A stretch of DNA of 64,000 nucleotides, taken from NCBI RefSeq assembly GCF_038595055.1, contig NZ_CP152002.1:4384501-4448500 (forward strand), written 5' to 3'. The position numbers and the translations under genes were made by a program. The first letter of the stretch is position 1, and each line of letters opens with the position of its first letter. The DNA is from Paenibacillus sp. FSL R7-0345. GTDB taxonomy: Bacteria > Bacillota > Bacilli > Paenibacillales > Paenibacillaceae. Shown in pieces: positions 8,903-17,125 of this stretch. The notes beneath the pieces are model-generated. The model did no database searches and had not been told where the DNA came from. It was given only the letters and a program-made list of their open reading frames with translations.

Positions 8903-9787
8903 TCATTCACTCCGGAAAATATTAGCCGCGTTCCCCTGCACGCCCGGCTTGAACCGGAACAGCCCGCCTGTCAGCGGCCAGCGCTCCAGCTGTTCTTCGC
9001 TCATCCCGTTGCGCGCTGTCGTGATGTACAGCTCGTCCAGGTCTTCACCGCCAAAGGTACATGAGGTTACATTCAGCGCCGGGACTTCCACCCTGCCGAT
9101 CTGCTCCCCGGTATGGGGATTCCAGCGCGACACGCAGCTGCCGCCCCACTGGGCGACCCAGAGCATGCCTTCACGGTCGATCGTCATCCCGTCAGGGACA
9201 TCACTGCCTTCGGGCAGATGAATAATCGCCCGGCGGTTGCTCACCTTTCCGGACTCCAGATCATAATCCAGCGCATCTACCGCTCTGGTTACGGAGTCAA
9301 TGTAGTACATGCGGCTGAGGCTGTCATCCCAGGCCAGACCGTTGGAAATGCCGACGCCGTTCAGTACCTGCTGCACCTTGCCGTCCCGTTCCATCACATA
9401 CAGGCTGCCAGCCGACCGGTCCGAGCCCATGCTCATCGATCCGAACCACAGCCTGCCGGCGCTGTCACATTTGGCATCATTCAGCCGGTTACCCGGCAGC
9501 TCCGGCTCCACCTCGGCCAGCTGCTCAAGCTGGTCCGGATCGCTGCCGTCATACCTGTAGATACCATCCTGAAGCGCAAGAATCCAGCCGCCATTAGCGC
9601 CAGGGACTGCGGCACTAATTCTCTGCGCGAACGTAACCGCCTGCTCATCACCTGTCGCCGGATCATAGCTGCGCAGCTGCCTGCCCTCTATATCAACCCA
9701 ATACAATTTGCTGTCTGCGTCATTCCAGTGCGGACCTTCACCCAGCACCGCCCTTGCGTCTAATACCAGCTCTGCCTGATTGGTCAT
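8903..9787 (-). CDS. SMP-30/gluconolactonase/LRE family protein
   Basis: This is a 294-residue six-bladed beta-propeller hydrolase of the SMP-30 family, which opens sugar lactones using a bound divalent metal. Expected ligands are visible: Glu17 in LGEGPHW, Asn in RLNDAKCD and GISNGLAW, and the Asp in PDGMTID. The start is the ATG at 9785-9787. AGGAGG lies 9 nt before it, while the upstream in-frame ATG would abut the ribosome site. It appears to be a single-gene unit, and its role in sugar acid metabolism is inferred from the family. Confidence 0.85.
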   Translation of the reverse strand: MTNQAELVLDARAVLGEGPHWNDADSKLYWVDIEGRQLRSYDPATGDEQAVTFAQRISAAVPGANGGWILALQDGIYRYDGSDPDQLEQLAEVEPELPGNRLNDAKCDSAGRLWFGSMSMGSDRSAGSLYVMERDGKVQQVLNGVGISNGLAWDDSLSRMYYIDSVTRAVDALDYDLESGKVSNRRAIIHLPEGSDVPDGMTIDREGMLWVAQWGGSCVSRWNPHTGEQIGRVEVPALNVTSCTFGGEDLDELYITTARNGMSEEQLERWPLTGGLFRFKPGVQGNAANIFRSE

Positions 9788-9938
9788 TATCCCCATCCTC
9801 CTAAGCTTCCTTGATGTTAGTATTCTCCCGTCTATTCTACCTTTCATTACCGGGAGAATCCAATGTGCGGCGAGGCGGCATTTATTTATTTTAGAGTCAT
9901 GTATAATGCCGGAGTCAGTTCTTCACTTTCAATTCCAT

Positions 9939-10616
9939 TTATTTCACAATCTTCACCGGCTGCTTAACTACCGCACTTTTATGAATCTCCAAGTAGCTGC
10001 TATATTCCACCTTCTGAATAACGCAGCCCGCACCAATAATCACCTTTTCGCCCCGCACGATGTCCGCATGCGTATTCTCCAGCTCTATATAGTCGCCTTC
10101 AATCAGCCCGGAGGTGAACCGCATCTCCGCATGCTGTCCCGGCTGGAGCAGCGCTTTGCTCTTGCTCCGCTTGACCGTAATCGTGCCGCCGCCAACCTCA
10201 GCTGCGCTGCCCGGACCATACAGCTTCAGCTGCAGCTTATCCGCACTCAGCAGCCCCTTCACTTGCAGGGCTCCGCTCAGCTCCAGCTCCTCGGCCTCAC
10301 AATTTCCGCTCGTCTCCAGGCTTCCGCTGAGCTTCAGCCGCTCGGCGGCGAGGCTGCCTGCCTTGATGTCCCCTTGCCCGCGCAATGCTCCGCCTTTCAG
10401 CCAGCCGTTCACCGTAAGCTCACCTGCCAGTTTCAGCTTCTCCACCTTCAGGCTGCCGGACACTTCATTTTCCCCGGTTATGCTGAGGCTGAAACAGTCA
10501 ACATCCCCGTTAAATCTGCACTCTCCGGTTATCTTTACGTCCTGAAAAAAACCGCCTAATGAACTTGAGGTACCAAGTACCTTCAGATTGCTCCGATCTG
10601 CAGCTTCATTCACCAT
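9939..10616 (-). CDS. bacF: Bactofilin-type polymer-forming protein (BacF/YhbF-like)
   Basis: This 225-residue protein is built of short beta repeats with regular Gly and hydrophobic spacing (VKITGECRFNGDVDCFSLSITGENEVSGSLKVEKLKLAGELTV...). That pattern is seen in bactofilins, which polymerise into cytoskeletal filaments without a nucleotide. It is the third gene of an operon with a second such protein and a MerR-like regulator, the same order as yhbD-bacE-bacF of Bacillus subtilis, where the products are linked to flagellar assembly. Its start overlaps the end of the upstream gene by 11 nt, with GGTGGAG before the ATG, suggesting translational coupling. Confidence 0.8.
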   Translation of the reverse strand: MVNEAADRSNLKVLGTSSSLGGFFQDVKITGECRFNGDVDCFSLSITGENEVSGSLKVEKLKLAGELTVNGWLKGGALRGQGDIKAGSLAAERLKLSGSLETSGNCEAEELELSGALQVKGLLSADKLQLKLYGPGSAAEVGGGTITVKRSKSKALLQPGQHAEMRFTSGLIEGDYIELENTHADIVRGEKVIIGAGCVIQKVEYSSYLEIHKSAVVKQPVKIVK

Positions 10617-11292
10617 TTTTCTCCACCCTTCCTACTGCGGCATCCGGATGAACCGTCAGCTCAGTCAAATATTCCACACGGCCGATGCTGCACCCCGGTC
10701 CGATCCTTACCACGCCGCCGCGCACCACTTCCGCGCTCGTGCATTCCAGATCCAGCACATCACCCTCAATTATTGTCGTGATCAGCTGCGCTTTAAGCTT
10801 TGATATGATGCTGGACGCCAGCTTATTCCAGATTCCTCCGTCCAGGCTGCGGATAACCAGACTCTCTACGCCGATTCCTCCTGCTTTCGCCTGCCCATGC
10901 AGTGTAAAATTCACATGCCCTGCGCTAAGCAGACCTTTGATTTCGAATACACCCTCACCGTTCAGTTCTTCCAGGTCACAGTTTCCTTTGACGTTCAGCT
11001 TACCGTTCAGTCTGCAGCTTTCTCCGCGCAGATCCCGGTTTACAGTCACCAGGCCGTCTCCCCCGATCCGCTCCGCCTGCAGGCTGCCGTTAATCTTTAT
11101 TTTCCCGTTAGCCTGCAGCTCTTCCGTCACAGCATCCCCCAGAACGGTGATGACCCCGTTTCCCTGAAACATCCTGGCACTGACATTTCCGTTAACCTTG
11201 CACACCCCGTCCAAAGACACCTTGTTATAACGGCCCCCTGCTCCTCCGGTAACTCCTGTCAGCAATAAATCCGGCAACTGCTGTTCATCCAT
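10606..11292 (-). CDS. bacE: Bactofilin-type polymer-forming protein (BacE/YhbE-like)
   Basis: This is a 228-residue paralogue of the downstream bactofilin. It has the same repeated strands (VSLDGVCKVNGNVSARMFQGNGVITVLGDAV, then GKIKINGSLQAERIGGDGLVTV) and a matching C-terminal block (GDVLDLECTSAEVVRGGVVRIGPGC against GDYIELENTHADIVRGEKVIIGAGC). Two dissimilar copies in one operon suggest a mixed polymer or two layers of one structure. It follows the regulator gene by 22 bp. The assignment rests on repeat pattern and gene order. Confidence 0.8.
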   Translation of the reverse strand: MDEQQLPDLLLTGVTGGAGGRYNKVSLDGVCKVNGNVSARMFQGNGVITVLGDAVTEELQANGKIKINGSLQAERIGGDGLVTVNRDLRGESCRLNGKLNVKGNCDLEELNGEGVFEIKGLLSAGHVNFTLHGQAKAGGIGVESLVIRSLDGGIWNKLASSIISKLKAQLITTIIEGDVLDLECTSAEVVRGGVVRIGPGCSIGRVEYLTELTVHPDAAVGRVEKNGE

Positions 11293-11314
11293 CTTTAAGC
11301 CCCTCCCGTAACAT

Positions 11315-11950
11315 TCATGGTCTGTTTAATTTTCCGTTGAGCTGCTCCATTATGTCAGTCAGACTTATCCGCACTACCAGCCGGGCTCCCTTATCGAATA
11401 GGATTTCTGCCGGTGCTGCACTGAGCAGGAAGAAGCTAACCCCCATTTTCCGGATAAAAAACAGCTCCCAGCCCTTCGCTCCAAACCTCGGTGTCTGCTC
11501 GGCAAGCGTGTGAAAAAGCTGATCCGCCTCATCCAGGTTCAGCTCTCCACCGCTGAGCAGCCGGTCTAACGTGAACAATTGTACAACTTGCCCGAAATCA
11601 TACGTCTTCGTTTTGTCCATAATATCCCCGAACCGCTCCAGGCACACTCTCGAAACAATGTTACGTTCTATAATCTGGTCCGCTGTAAAAGCTAGTCCGT
11701 TAACCAACGCCGTATCAGTCAGTTTATCCGCCAGTTCATCCAGAGAAAACCCGTCTTTCAGGTTAATGATGTTATGGATACGCCCCAGAATCCGTTCCTT
11801 TGGAAAAAAGGTTTCCTGACCAGTAAACACCGATTTGCGGATGAACCATTCCTCCGGAATCAGTTGCTTGCGTTTCCAGCGGTAGAGCTGGCCGTAAGAG
11901 ATTCCTGTCAGTTCAAGCAGTTCCTTCTTGGATATCAATTCTTCTTCCAT
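11315..11950 (-). CDS. YhbD-like helix-turn-helix regulator
   Basis: This is a 211-residue protein with an N-terminal winged helix of MerR flavour (ELISKKELLELTGISYGQLYRWKRKQLIPEEWF). A linker follows, then a C-terminal part with no motif I recognise. It is the first gene of the bactofilin operon and corresponds in position and size to B. subtilis yhbD. AAGGAGTGATCGT leads into the ATG. A perfect 7-bp inverted repeat lies in its promoter (11972-11991), so it probably controls its own operon. The signal is unknown. Confidence 0.8.
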   Translation of the reverse strand: MEEELISKKELLELTGISYGQLYRWKRKQLIPEEWFIRKSVFTGQETFFPKERILGRIHNIINLKDGFSLDELADKLTDTALVNGLAFTADQIIERNIVSRVCLERFGDIMDKTKTYDFGQVVQLFTLDRLLSGGELNLDEADQLFHTLAEQTPRFGAKGWELFFIRKMGVSFFLLSAAPAEILFDKGARLVVRISLTDIMEQLNGKLNRP

Positions 11951-11969
11951 ACGATCACTCCTTGGCGCT

Positions 11970-11998
11970 ATCGTAACATAACACTGTTACGTTGTAAA
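11970..11998 (-). promoter_or_regulatory. Promoter with embedded dyad operator for the bactofilin operon
   Basis: On the minus strand, TTTACA (11998-11993) and TACGAT (11975-11970) are separated by exactly 17 bp, a sigma-A type promoter. The dyad CGTAACAGTGTTATGTTACG (11991-11972) has perfect 7-bp arms, fills the spacer and covers the first four bases of the -10. A bound protein would block RNA polymerase. The first gene downstream is a helix-turn-helix regulator, so autoregulation is the simplest reading. Confidence 0.65.
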
Positions 11999-12073
11999 TC
12001 CCGATAAAGGACCGCTCCCTTCTCTCCTTCACACTACTTTGATCTATCCCGGCTGTTTAACCCACTACACAAA

Positions 12074-12113
12074 AAGGAGCAGGCCGCTCCCGCTAAGGAA
12101 AGGCCTGCTCCTT
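12074..12113 (-). terminator. Rho-independent terminator of ctc
   Basis: The arms AAGGAGCAGGCC (12074-12085) and GGCCTGCTCCTT (12102-12113) pair perfectly. In the minus direction the stem is followed by TTTTT. It lies 29 bp after the ctc stop. Confidence 0.85.
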
Positions 12114-12141
12114 GTATATACCCTGCTGTTACGCCGGGATA

Positions 12142-12759
12142 TTATTCTTCTGTCTTGCCTTCGTCCGCATTCTCCGCAGCTGCCGGTTCTTCTGCAGCTT
12201 CGCCTTCTGCCGGATCTTCTTGGACAATCGGCGGTGAGATCCGCACAATCAGTGTATCCTCCGGTGTCAGTACCTCCCAGCCTTCATGCTTCGGCAGGTC
12301 AGATACCAGCAGCTGGTCACCGATCTCCAGATTGGTGATATCCACTTCAAAGGTCGGGGTCAGCTTATCCGGCAACGTTCTGATATCCAGCTCATAAAGC
12401 TCGACCTGCTGGATGCCGCCTGCTTTTACACCGGCTGGTTCGCCTGTGAACTGGAAAGCAACCTTCGTATCCAGCTCTGCCTTCATATCAATCTGATGCA
12501 GATCGACATGCAGCAGCTTGCGGGAAAGCGGCTGGCGCTGAATTTCTGCGATTACAGCGTTTTTGGTGCCGGAATCCGGGAGCTCAACCTTGAGGATCGC
12601 CCGGGGGTTTTTGCCGACAATTTCTGTAATGGCCTTGGCATCTGCCGAAAAGGATTGTGTATCTGAACCTGCACCGTAGACGACAACCGGTACAAAGCCT
12701 TTGTTCCGCGTTGCAGAAGCCGAGCCGGATCTTTCAGTCAAACGAATTGTAGTATTCAT
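12142..12759 (-). CDS. ctc: General stress/ribosomal protein L25 (Ctc, TL5 type)
   Basis: This is a 205-residue L25 protein that binds 5S rRNA on the large ribosomal subunit. The N-terminal L25 domain (about 1-90) begins MNTTIRLTERSGSASATRNKGFVPVVVYG. The C-terminal TL5 domain contains VEVDITNLEIGDQLLVSDL. The tail is rich in Glu and Ala. The ATG at 12757-12759 is preceded by AGGAGG at 7 nt. An open frame continues upstream but lacks a ribosome site. In Bacillus, Ctc is stress-induced; I see no clear sigma-B promoter here. Confidence 0.92.
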   Translation of the reverse strand: MNTTIRLTERSGSASATRNKGFVPVVVYGAGSDTQSFSADAKAITEIVGKNPRAILKVELPDSGTKNAVIAEIQRQPLSRKLLHVDLHQIDMKAELDTKVAFQFTGEPAGVKAGGIQQVELYELDIRTLPDKLTPTFEVDITNLEIGDQLLVSDLPKHEGWEVLTPEDTLIVRISPPIVQEDPAEGEAAEEPAAAENADEGKTEE

Positions 12760-13080
12760 GATAGTTCCTCCTAGTAGTTTAGTTAGCTTCTGCTTCCGTG
12801 AGTCTCTTTGAACGAAACTCGCTCCGAAAGCATTTGCCATGATTTGTGGGTCGCCGACAAGCATGGTGCACATGCTGTCAGCTTAGCTGCGTCGCATAGT
12901 GCTTCTGTAGATGCTGCCTGAGAAGACTGAACCTTGCGAATAGAAACAAGGCCTACTTGAGCTACAGGCCCGATTAGTCTTTTATTAACCCCATTTTGCC
13001 GCCGGGTAAACATCAGACCTCGCTTTTTGTCATTTAGAATAGTAAAATAAAGCCATATTACAGAGGCAGGAGTGAAGAAT
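12760..13080 (-). other. Long leader/intergenic stretch upstream of ctc
   Basis: About 320 bases without a convincing gene. Read toward ctc it holds small hairpins, for example GGCCT...AGGCC at 12950-12970 and CCTTG...CAAGG at 12932-12951. A structured 5' leader is possible, but I cannot assign it to a known riboswitch or ribosomal-protein leader. The right end holds the start region of the plus-strand acetyltransferase. Confidence 0.3.
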
Positions 13081-13374
13081 ATGGAACAAATTGAACAAGG
13101 TGAAGGCCGTTTGTATATTGCAGGTGACGGAAAGAATCTTGCCGAGATTACATACAGGCTGGAAGAGGCTACAGGGAACTGGATTGTTGATCATACCTAT
13201 GTCTCGGAAGAGCTGCGCGGACAAGGGACTGCCGAGAAGCTGGTGCGGGAAGTAGTGGAAAAGGCCCGTGAAGCGGGTGTCAAAATTATTCCGGTCTGCC
13301 CTTATGCCGTCAAGCAGTTTGAACGGCACAAGGAATATTCGGACGTGCTCAGCGGAGACGGAAGCGCATCATAA
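13081..13374 (+). CDS. Small GNAT-like acetyltransferase (YjdJ/NATD1 type)
   Basis: This is a 97-residue protein of the short GNAT class: ITYRLEEATGNWIVDHTYVSEELRGQGTAEKLVREVVEKAREAG. The acetyl-CoA loop RGQGTA and the ending VKIIPVCPYAVKQFERHKEY are hallmarks of the YjdJ group. The start is the ATG at 13081 with AGGAG eight bases before it. An in-frame GTG at 13072 lies inside that ribosome site and is rejected. The substrate is unknown. Confidence 0.8.
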   Translation: MEQIEQGEGRLYIAGDGKNLAEITYRLEEATGNWIVDHTYVSEELRGQGTAEKLVREVVEKAREAGVKIIPVCPYAVKQFERHKEYSDVLSGDGSAS

Positions 13375-13442
13375 CGCTGGCCGTTTCCTTGGGGAGCATG
13401 AAGAGCGGCAAGAGTATTAGCTCAACTTGAGGAGGAAACGGA

Positions 13443-14300
13443 TTGAATTCTGCGGATACGTTAAAAGATATTGAAGAGCTCCAGCTGCGCTGCGAGCAAT
13501 ATGAGGGAATTTCCCTGAAGCTGAACTGGGACATGCTGCGCAATACCCCTGAGGCCGGAGGAACAGAATGGCTTGTCACTTATGAGGAGGAGCAACTGGT
13601 CGGCTTCATCGGCCTGTACGGGTTCGGCGGCGAGATGGAGGTATGCGGCATGGTCCGGCCGGGTTTCCGGCGCAGAGGCATCTTTACATCGCTCTGGGAG
13701 CTTGCGCAGAACAAGATTCATAAGCGCAATATCTCTACCCTGCTTCTGAATGCCCCGGCGGTCTCATCATCTGCTGCCGGCTTCCTGAAGACGCTGCCTC
13801 TGAAATTCAATCATGCCGAATACCAGATGAAATGGGATCAGGCAGCCGTCCTGCAGGGGCCGGGAGAAGTGAGCTCCGCTGCCGGAACGGTAACGCTGCG
13901 CCCTGCCCGTGAGGACGAATCCTCTGTCCTTATTCAGCTGGACAGCGCGGGATTTGATCTGTCTGAGGAAGAAGCAGCAGAAATGTTTGAGGAGCAGCGG
14001 CATGAAGCGCTGCAGGAGCATATTATCATCGAGCTGAACGGCCGGCCGGCCGGCAAAATGCGGCTCTGGACCGATAACAACGAAACCTGGATTTACGGCT
14101 TTACCGTTGACCAGAAGCTGCGTGGACTCGGTATCGGCCGCAGTGCGCTGCAGCAGACGATCGAACGGGAGAGCCGTAATTACAACGGGGTGAATCTGGA
14201 AGTATCCCTGGACAATCCCAACGCCCTGAAGCTATATGAAAGCTGCGGCTTTGTTATTGTGAACCGGCAGGACTATTACCGGTACACCGGCTCCCTTTAG
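13443..14300 (+). CDS. Tandem-GNAT acetyltransferase
   Basis: This 285-residue protein has two GNAT domains. The first (about 1-130) shows VCGMVRPGFRRRGIFTSLWELA. The second (about 145-285) shows YGFTVDQKLRGLGIGRSALQQTI, with the classic acetyl-CoA loop, and ends NPNALKLYESCGFVIVNRQDYY. Translation starts at TTG 13443, with GAGGAGG seven bases upstream. A terminator follows the stop. The first loop is less canonical, so the C-terminal domain is the more likely catalytic one. Confidence 0.85.
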   Translation: MNSADTLKDIEELQLRCEQYEGISLKLNWDMLRNTPEAGGTEWLVTYEEEQLVGFIGLYGFGGEMEVCGMVRPGFRRRGIFTSLWELAQNKIHKRNISTLLLNAPAVSSSAAGFLKTLPLKFNHAEYQMKWDQAAVLQGPGEVSSAAGTVTLRPAREDESSVLIQLDSAGFDLSEEEAAEMFEEQRHEALQEHIIIELNGRPAGKMRLWTDNNETWIYGFTVDQKLRGLGIGRSALQQTIERESRNYNGVNLEVSLDNPNALKLYESCGFVIVNRQDYYRYTGSL

Positions 14301-14308
14301 GACATACC

Positions 14309-14356
14309 AAAGCCCCCGCCTTCCGGCAGATTTGCCGGAGGACGGGGGCTTTCTTT
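14309..14356 (+). terminator. Rho-independent terminator after the tandem-GNAT gene
   Basis: A long stem AAAGCCCCCG...CGGGGGCTTT with an inner TTCCGGCA/TGCCGGA stem is followed by CTTTT. It lies directly after the plus-strand acetyltransferase stop. Confidence 0.85.
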
Positions 14357-14381
14357 TCATATCTGCCTCGTCTCAATAAAA

Positions 14382-15161
14382 CTACATCAGTCCGAACCCG
14401 CCAAAGGCAGCCTCGCTCTTCTCATTCCTGCGGCTGTCCACACTGACGTTCCGGTCTGCCGTCTTATCCTGTTCCAGGAATACGGACAGTAGCCGCACAT
14501 AATCCAGCGATTCCGTGAGCGGCACGCCCGCCCCGTCAAAAATATGCCTCCGGCCGTCCATCAGCGAGTAGATTTCGATCGTATCCGCCGGCTCCCCGTA
14601 AGCCTTGTGACAGAACACATTGGCCATGTGCAGGAAACCGGTGATTACATCCTCATGCCCGGACACCATAAATTTCTGTATGTTCAGGCAGCGCCCGCTG
14701 CGCTGCGAATTCCAGGCCAGCTGAAAGATCATCGCCAGCTCGACTGACAGCTCGGGTACCGGGGTGTGCCACTGCTCATAGAGCATAACTGGAATCTCCC
14801 CTGTATGATTGACTGGTGCCAGCCGCATCAGCTCATCGGCCACCGCCGTCTTTACATCCCAATAATGCATCAACGACGGAAAAGCGGTGCTTCTCAGCGG
14901 CCAGCGCCGCTCCAGCAGAAACTGAACCGGTGTCTCCCGGCGCACCGCAGGCTGCAGGCTGTAGAAATCATTCAGCGTATGGCCGATTGCATATTGTACC
15001 TGCTGTCTCCAGCGGGGAAGCCCGGTCGAAGCGGCTCCGACGGCAAGCGACTCCGCGCCGCCCAGCATGATGTGCTCCATGCGGAAATCGTTCAGCCTGG
15101 CGTACCGGACCGCCTGCGCATCCGCTTTTCCCGTGTCCATCATTCCTGCCGCGCCGCCCAT
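14382..15161 (-). CDS. Conserved protein coupled to flavodoxin (YkuO-like by context)
   Basis: This 259-residue soluble protein has no domain I recognise with certainty. It starts 2 nt after the flavodoxin stop, so it is translated with it, and the pair lies behind a Fur box. In B. subtilis the Fur-controlled ykuN-ykuO-ykuP operon has an uncharacterised gene next to flavodoxins, and this position is the reason for the comparison. The text is rich in Trp, Tyr and His (HYWDVKTAVADEL, FLHMANVFCHKAYG). No transmembrane segment or signal peptide is seen. A role in low-iron metabolism is inference. Confidence 0.75.
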   Translation of the reverse strand: MGGAAGMMDTGKADAQAVRYARLNDFRMEHIMLGGAESLAVGAASTGLPRWRQQVQYAIGHTLNDFYSLQPAVRRETPVQFLLERRWPLRSTAFPSLMHYWDVKTAVADELMRLAPVNHTGEIPVMLYEQWHTPVPELSVELAMIFQLAWNSQRSGRCLNIQKFMVSGHEDVITGFLHMANVFCHKAYGEPADTIEIYSLMDGRRHIFDGAGVPLTESLDYVRLLSVFLEQDKTADRNVSVDSRRNEKSEAAFGGFGLM

Positions 15162-15163
15162 CG

Positions 15164-15616
15164 TCAGGAAACCGCCGCGCAGGTCTCAAGAAACTGGCGT
15201 CCGAAATTCCGGCAGCTGTCCTTTTCCGCCGCATTCGGGCCGTATTCAATCTTCAGGCTTTCCTGCACAACTTCCGCCCCGCGCTCCTTCAGCTTCTCTT
15301 CAATCAGATCTACAGCACCGCAGTATATGGAATATCCGGTATCTCCGCTCCCAAAGGCAGCCGCCTTATAGCCGGCCAGATTCAGCTCATCCATCTCCTC
15401 ATAGAAATCAAGAAATTCATCCGGCAGCTCGCCGTCGCCCCAGGTATAAGCTCCCAGCAGTACAGCATCATAGTTATTTATCTCATCTGCGTTACAGTCG
15501 GTTACCGATTTCAACACGGCCTCCCCGCCTGCCTGGCGTATTCCTTCTGCGATCAGTTCTGCAATCTCTTCCGTGTTACCCGTTAAGCTGGCATATGCCA
15601 CAAGCACCTTAGCCAT
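15164..15616 (-). CDS. Flavodoxin (YkuN/YkuP-like)
   Basis: This is a 150-residue FMN-dependent electron carrier that can replace ferredoxin when iron is scarce. The phosphate-binding loop SLTGNTEEIA lies at residues 10-19. The isoalloxazine loops are near YTWGDGELPDEF (about 58-69) and FGSGDTGYSIYCGA (about 88-101). It is preceded by a strong Fur site and followed without a gap by an uncharacterised gene. Confidence 0.93.
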   Translation of the reverse strand: MAKVLVAYASLTGNTEEIAELIAEGIRQAGGEAVLKSVTDCNADEINNYDAVLLGAYTWGDGELPDEFLDFYEEMDELNLAGYKAAAFGSGDTGYSIYCGAVDLIEEKLKERGAEVVQESLKIEYGPNAAEKDSCRNFGRQFLETCAAVS

Positions 15617-15700
15617 GATTCTGTCCTCCCTATTTATGCTTGAAGTATATAACGGCCCCTGAACGTACCCAGAAGCCAGAATGAATTATTCCTATTCTAT

Positions 15701-15723
15701 TTGATAATGATTCTCATTGTCAA
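15701..15723. promoter_or_regulatory. Fur box upstream of the flavodoxin operon
   Basis: The core GATAATGATTCTCATTGTC matches the classical 19-bp Fur consensus at 16 positions and has flanking TT/AA that extend the dyad. It lies 85 bp before the flavodoxin start, where a promoter is expected. Confidence 0.85.
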
Positions 15724-15734
15724 CATATAAAAAA

Positions 15735-15769
15735 ACGGACAATCGCCCTGCAGTCAGGCTATTGTCCGT
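15735..15769 (-). terminator. Rho-independent terminator of the VOC gene
   Basis: ACGGACAAT and ATTGTCCGT pair around an inner GCC/GGC stem. On the minus strand the stem runs into TTTTTTT. It separates the VOC transcript from the flavodoxin operon. Confidence 0.8.
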
Positions 15770-15810
15770 CTCCCTCTTTTACACGCTGTGTTCGGAAAAT
15801 ATTCTTAGGC

Positions 15811-16176
15811 TTAATATGCGCCTTCAAGCAAAGTAATGCTGTTGCCGTCAGGGTCTTTGAAGTTCATCTCTCTGCCCCCGTATTCCATCGTAACCGGCGG
15901 TTCGCAATCAAGCCCGCGGGCTTTAAGCTCCGCATAAGTCTCATCCAGGCTGCTGCAGGAGAATACCAGGTTGACAACCCCTGTCGTAAGCTTGTCCCAT
16001 TTGTGCTCGTCCCAGATAATAATACCCGGCAGCCCGCCCGCAAAGCCGATCTTTGCCCCGTCACTGTTGCCGAACCCCTCGAACGGGACGGGAATTCCAA
16101 GAACCGCTGAATAAAAAGCCGCCAGAGCAGCGGTGTCCTTCGTATACAAGTTAATTCCTTCAAATGCTGAGATCAT
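15811..16176 (-). CDS. VOC-superfamily (glyoxalase-like) protein
   Basis: This is a 121-residue single-domain VOC protein: an N-terminal INLYTKDTAALAAFYSAVLGIPVPFEG repeat and a C-terminal NFKDPDGNSITLLEGAY strand with the usual metal-ligand Glu. Such proteins include lyases, dioxygenases and binding proteins for drugs such as bleomycin, and the substrate cannot be deduced. It lies 97 bp after the AraC-type regulator on the same strand, so the two may be one unit. Confidence 0.85.
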   Translation of the reverse strand: MISAFEGINLYTKDTAALAAFYSAVLGIPVPFEGFGNSDGAKIGFAGGLPGIIIWDEHKWDKLTTGVVNLVFSCSSLDETYAELKARGLDCEPPVTMEYGGREMNFKDPDGNSITLLEGAY

Positions 16177-16273
16177 GCAGAGCTCCCTCTTTTCCTATGT
16201 GATGTCAGCCATTCCCGGCTACTGTATCCATTCTAACCGCCAGTCCCGCCCCTGTATTGTAAAAATGCGACCT

Positions 16274-17125
16274 TCATTTCCGCGCATATGCCAGCGCCTC
16301 ACGCGGAGTCTGTCCGGCAAACCTCCTGAAGCTGTTGTTAAAATGCGACTGGTCGCTGTAACCGAAGCCATGGACGAGATCCTGAATATCACGAAACTGC
16401 GGTGCAGGGGAATACAGATTCCGCCACACATTCTGAAACCGGACCAGATCGGCTGTCTGCTTCGGGGAAATGCCTATATATTCGCGGAACAGCCGCTCAA
16501 GCTGCCGGCTGCTGAGCACCGATTCGGCAGATAGTCCCGACACCGACATCACTCCTTTGGCCTGCAAAATGGCATGTACCGCGTTCATCAGCCCGCTGTT
16601 GACATTACCCGCACTATTCAGGCGGCGCAGCAGATACTCCTCAGCCCAGGCAATCCGCTCTGTCAGTGTCCGCGCTGCAGCCAGTCTTTCCCCCAGCTCC
16701 TTGCGGAAGGAATTGAAGTAACGGTCTACTTCCCCGTAGAAATTCTTTACATCCCGGAGATGTTCATCCGCAAACAGCTGCACGGCCCAGAAGTGAAACC
16801 GGATGGCAAAACGTTGCCTGCCTGCTGTCCCGCCATCTCCGGCCACTTCAAACGGAGTATCATTGATTCCGCAAAATACGCCATCTGCAGCACCGGAGGC
16901 TGTATCCCACTCCCAGATGATGTCCATGCACGTATCAGGGATAATGATTTCCCGCTCCGCCGGCCGGCCGGGCAGCTTGTCCGTCAGCAAGGAGTACTCC
17001 GGCTGCTCCATTGCAGTGCCCCAGAAGCAGCGGATATAGGGCCGTAGCGCCTTGCACGGCATAAATTCCCCTGCTCCGCCCGGTCTGGCGGTAACCGGAT
17101 AATACAACTGTGCCAGATTGTACAC
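16274..17125 (-). CDS. AraC-family transcription regulator
   Basis: This is a 283-residue regulator. The N-terminal 160 residues form an uncharacterised sensing domain (IIIPDTCMDIIWEWDT and FAIRFHFWAVQLFADEHL are motifs of a common AraC-associated domain). The C-terminal AraC domain has helix-turn-helix motifs in LSSRQLERLFREYIGISPKQTADLVR and VHGFGYSDQSHFNNSFRRFAGQTP. It may regulate the VOC gene immediately downstream. Confidence 0.88.
   Translation of the reverse strand: MYNLAQLYYPVTARPGGAGEFMPCKALRPYIRCFWGTAMEQPEYSLLTDKLPGRPAEREIIIPDTCMDIIWEWDTASGAADGVFCGINDTPFEVAGDGGTAGRQRFAIRFHFWAVQLFADEHLRDVKNFYGEVDRYFNSFRKELGERLAAARTLTERIAWAEEYLLRRLNSAGNVNSGLMNAVHAILQAKGVMSVSGLSAESVLSSRQLERLFREYIGISPKQTADLVRFQNVWRNLYSPAPQFRDIQDLVHGFGYSDQSHFNNSFRRFAGQTPREALAYARK

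Noticed and set aside
8639..9221. Plus-strand frames antisense to the lactonase gene
   Set aside because: Shadow frames; the minus-strand protein has clear SMP-30 motifs and a ribosome site.
12783..13013. 76-residue minus-strand frame upstream of ctc
   Set aside because: No ribosome site, composition unlike its neighbours; better read as leader or intergenic DNA.
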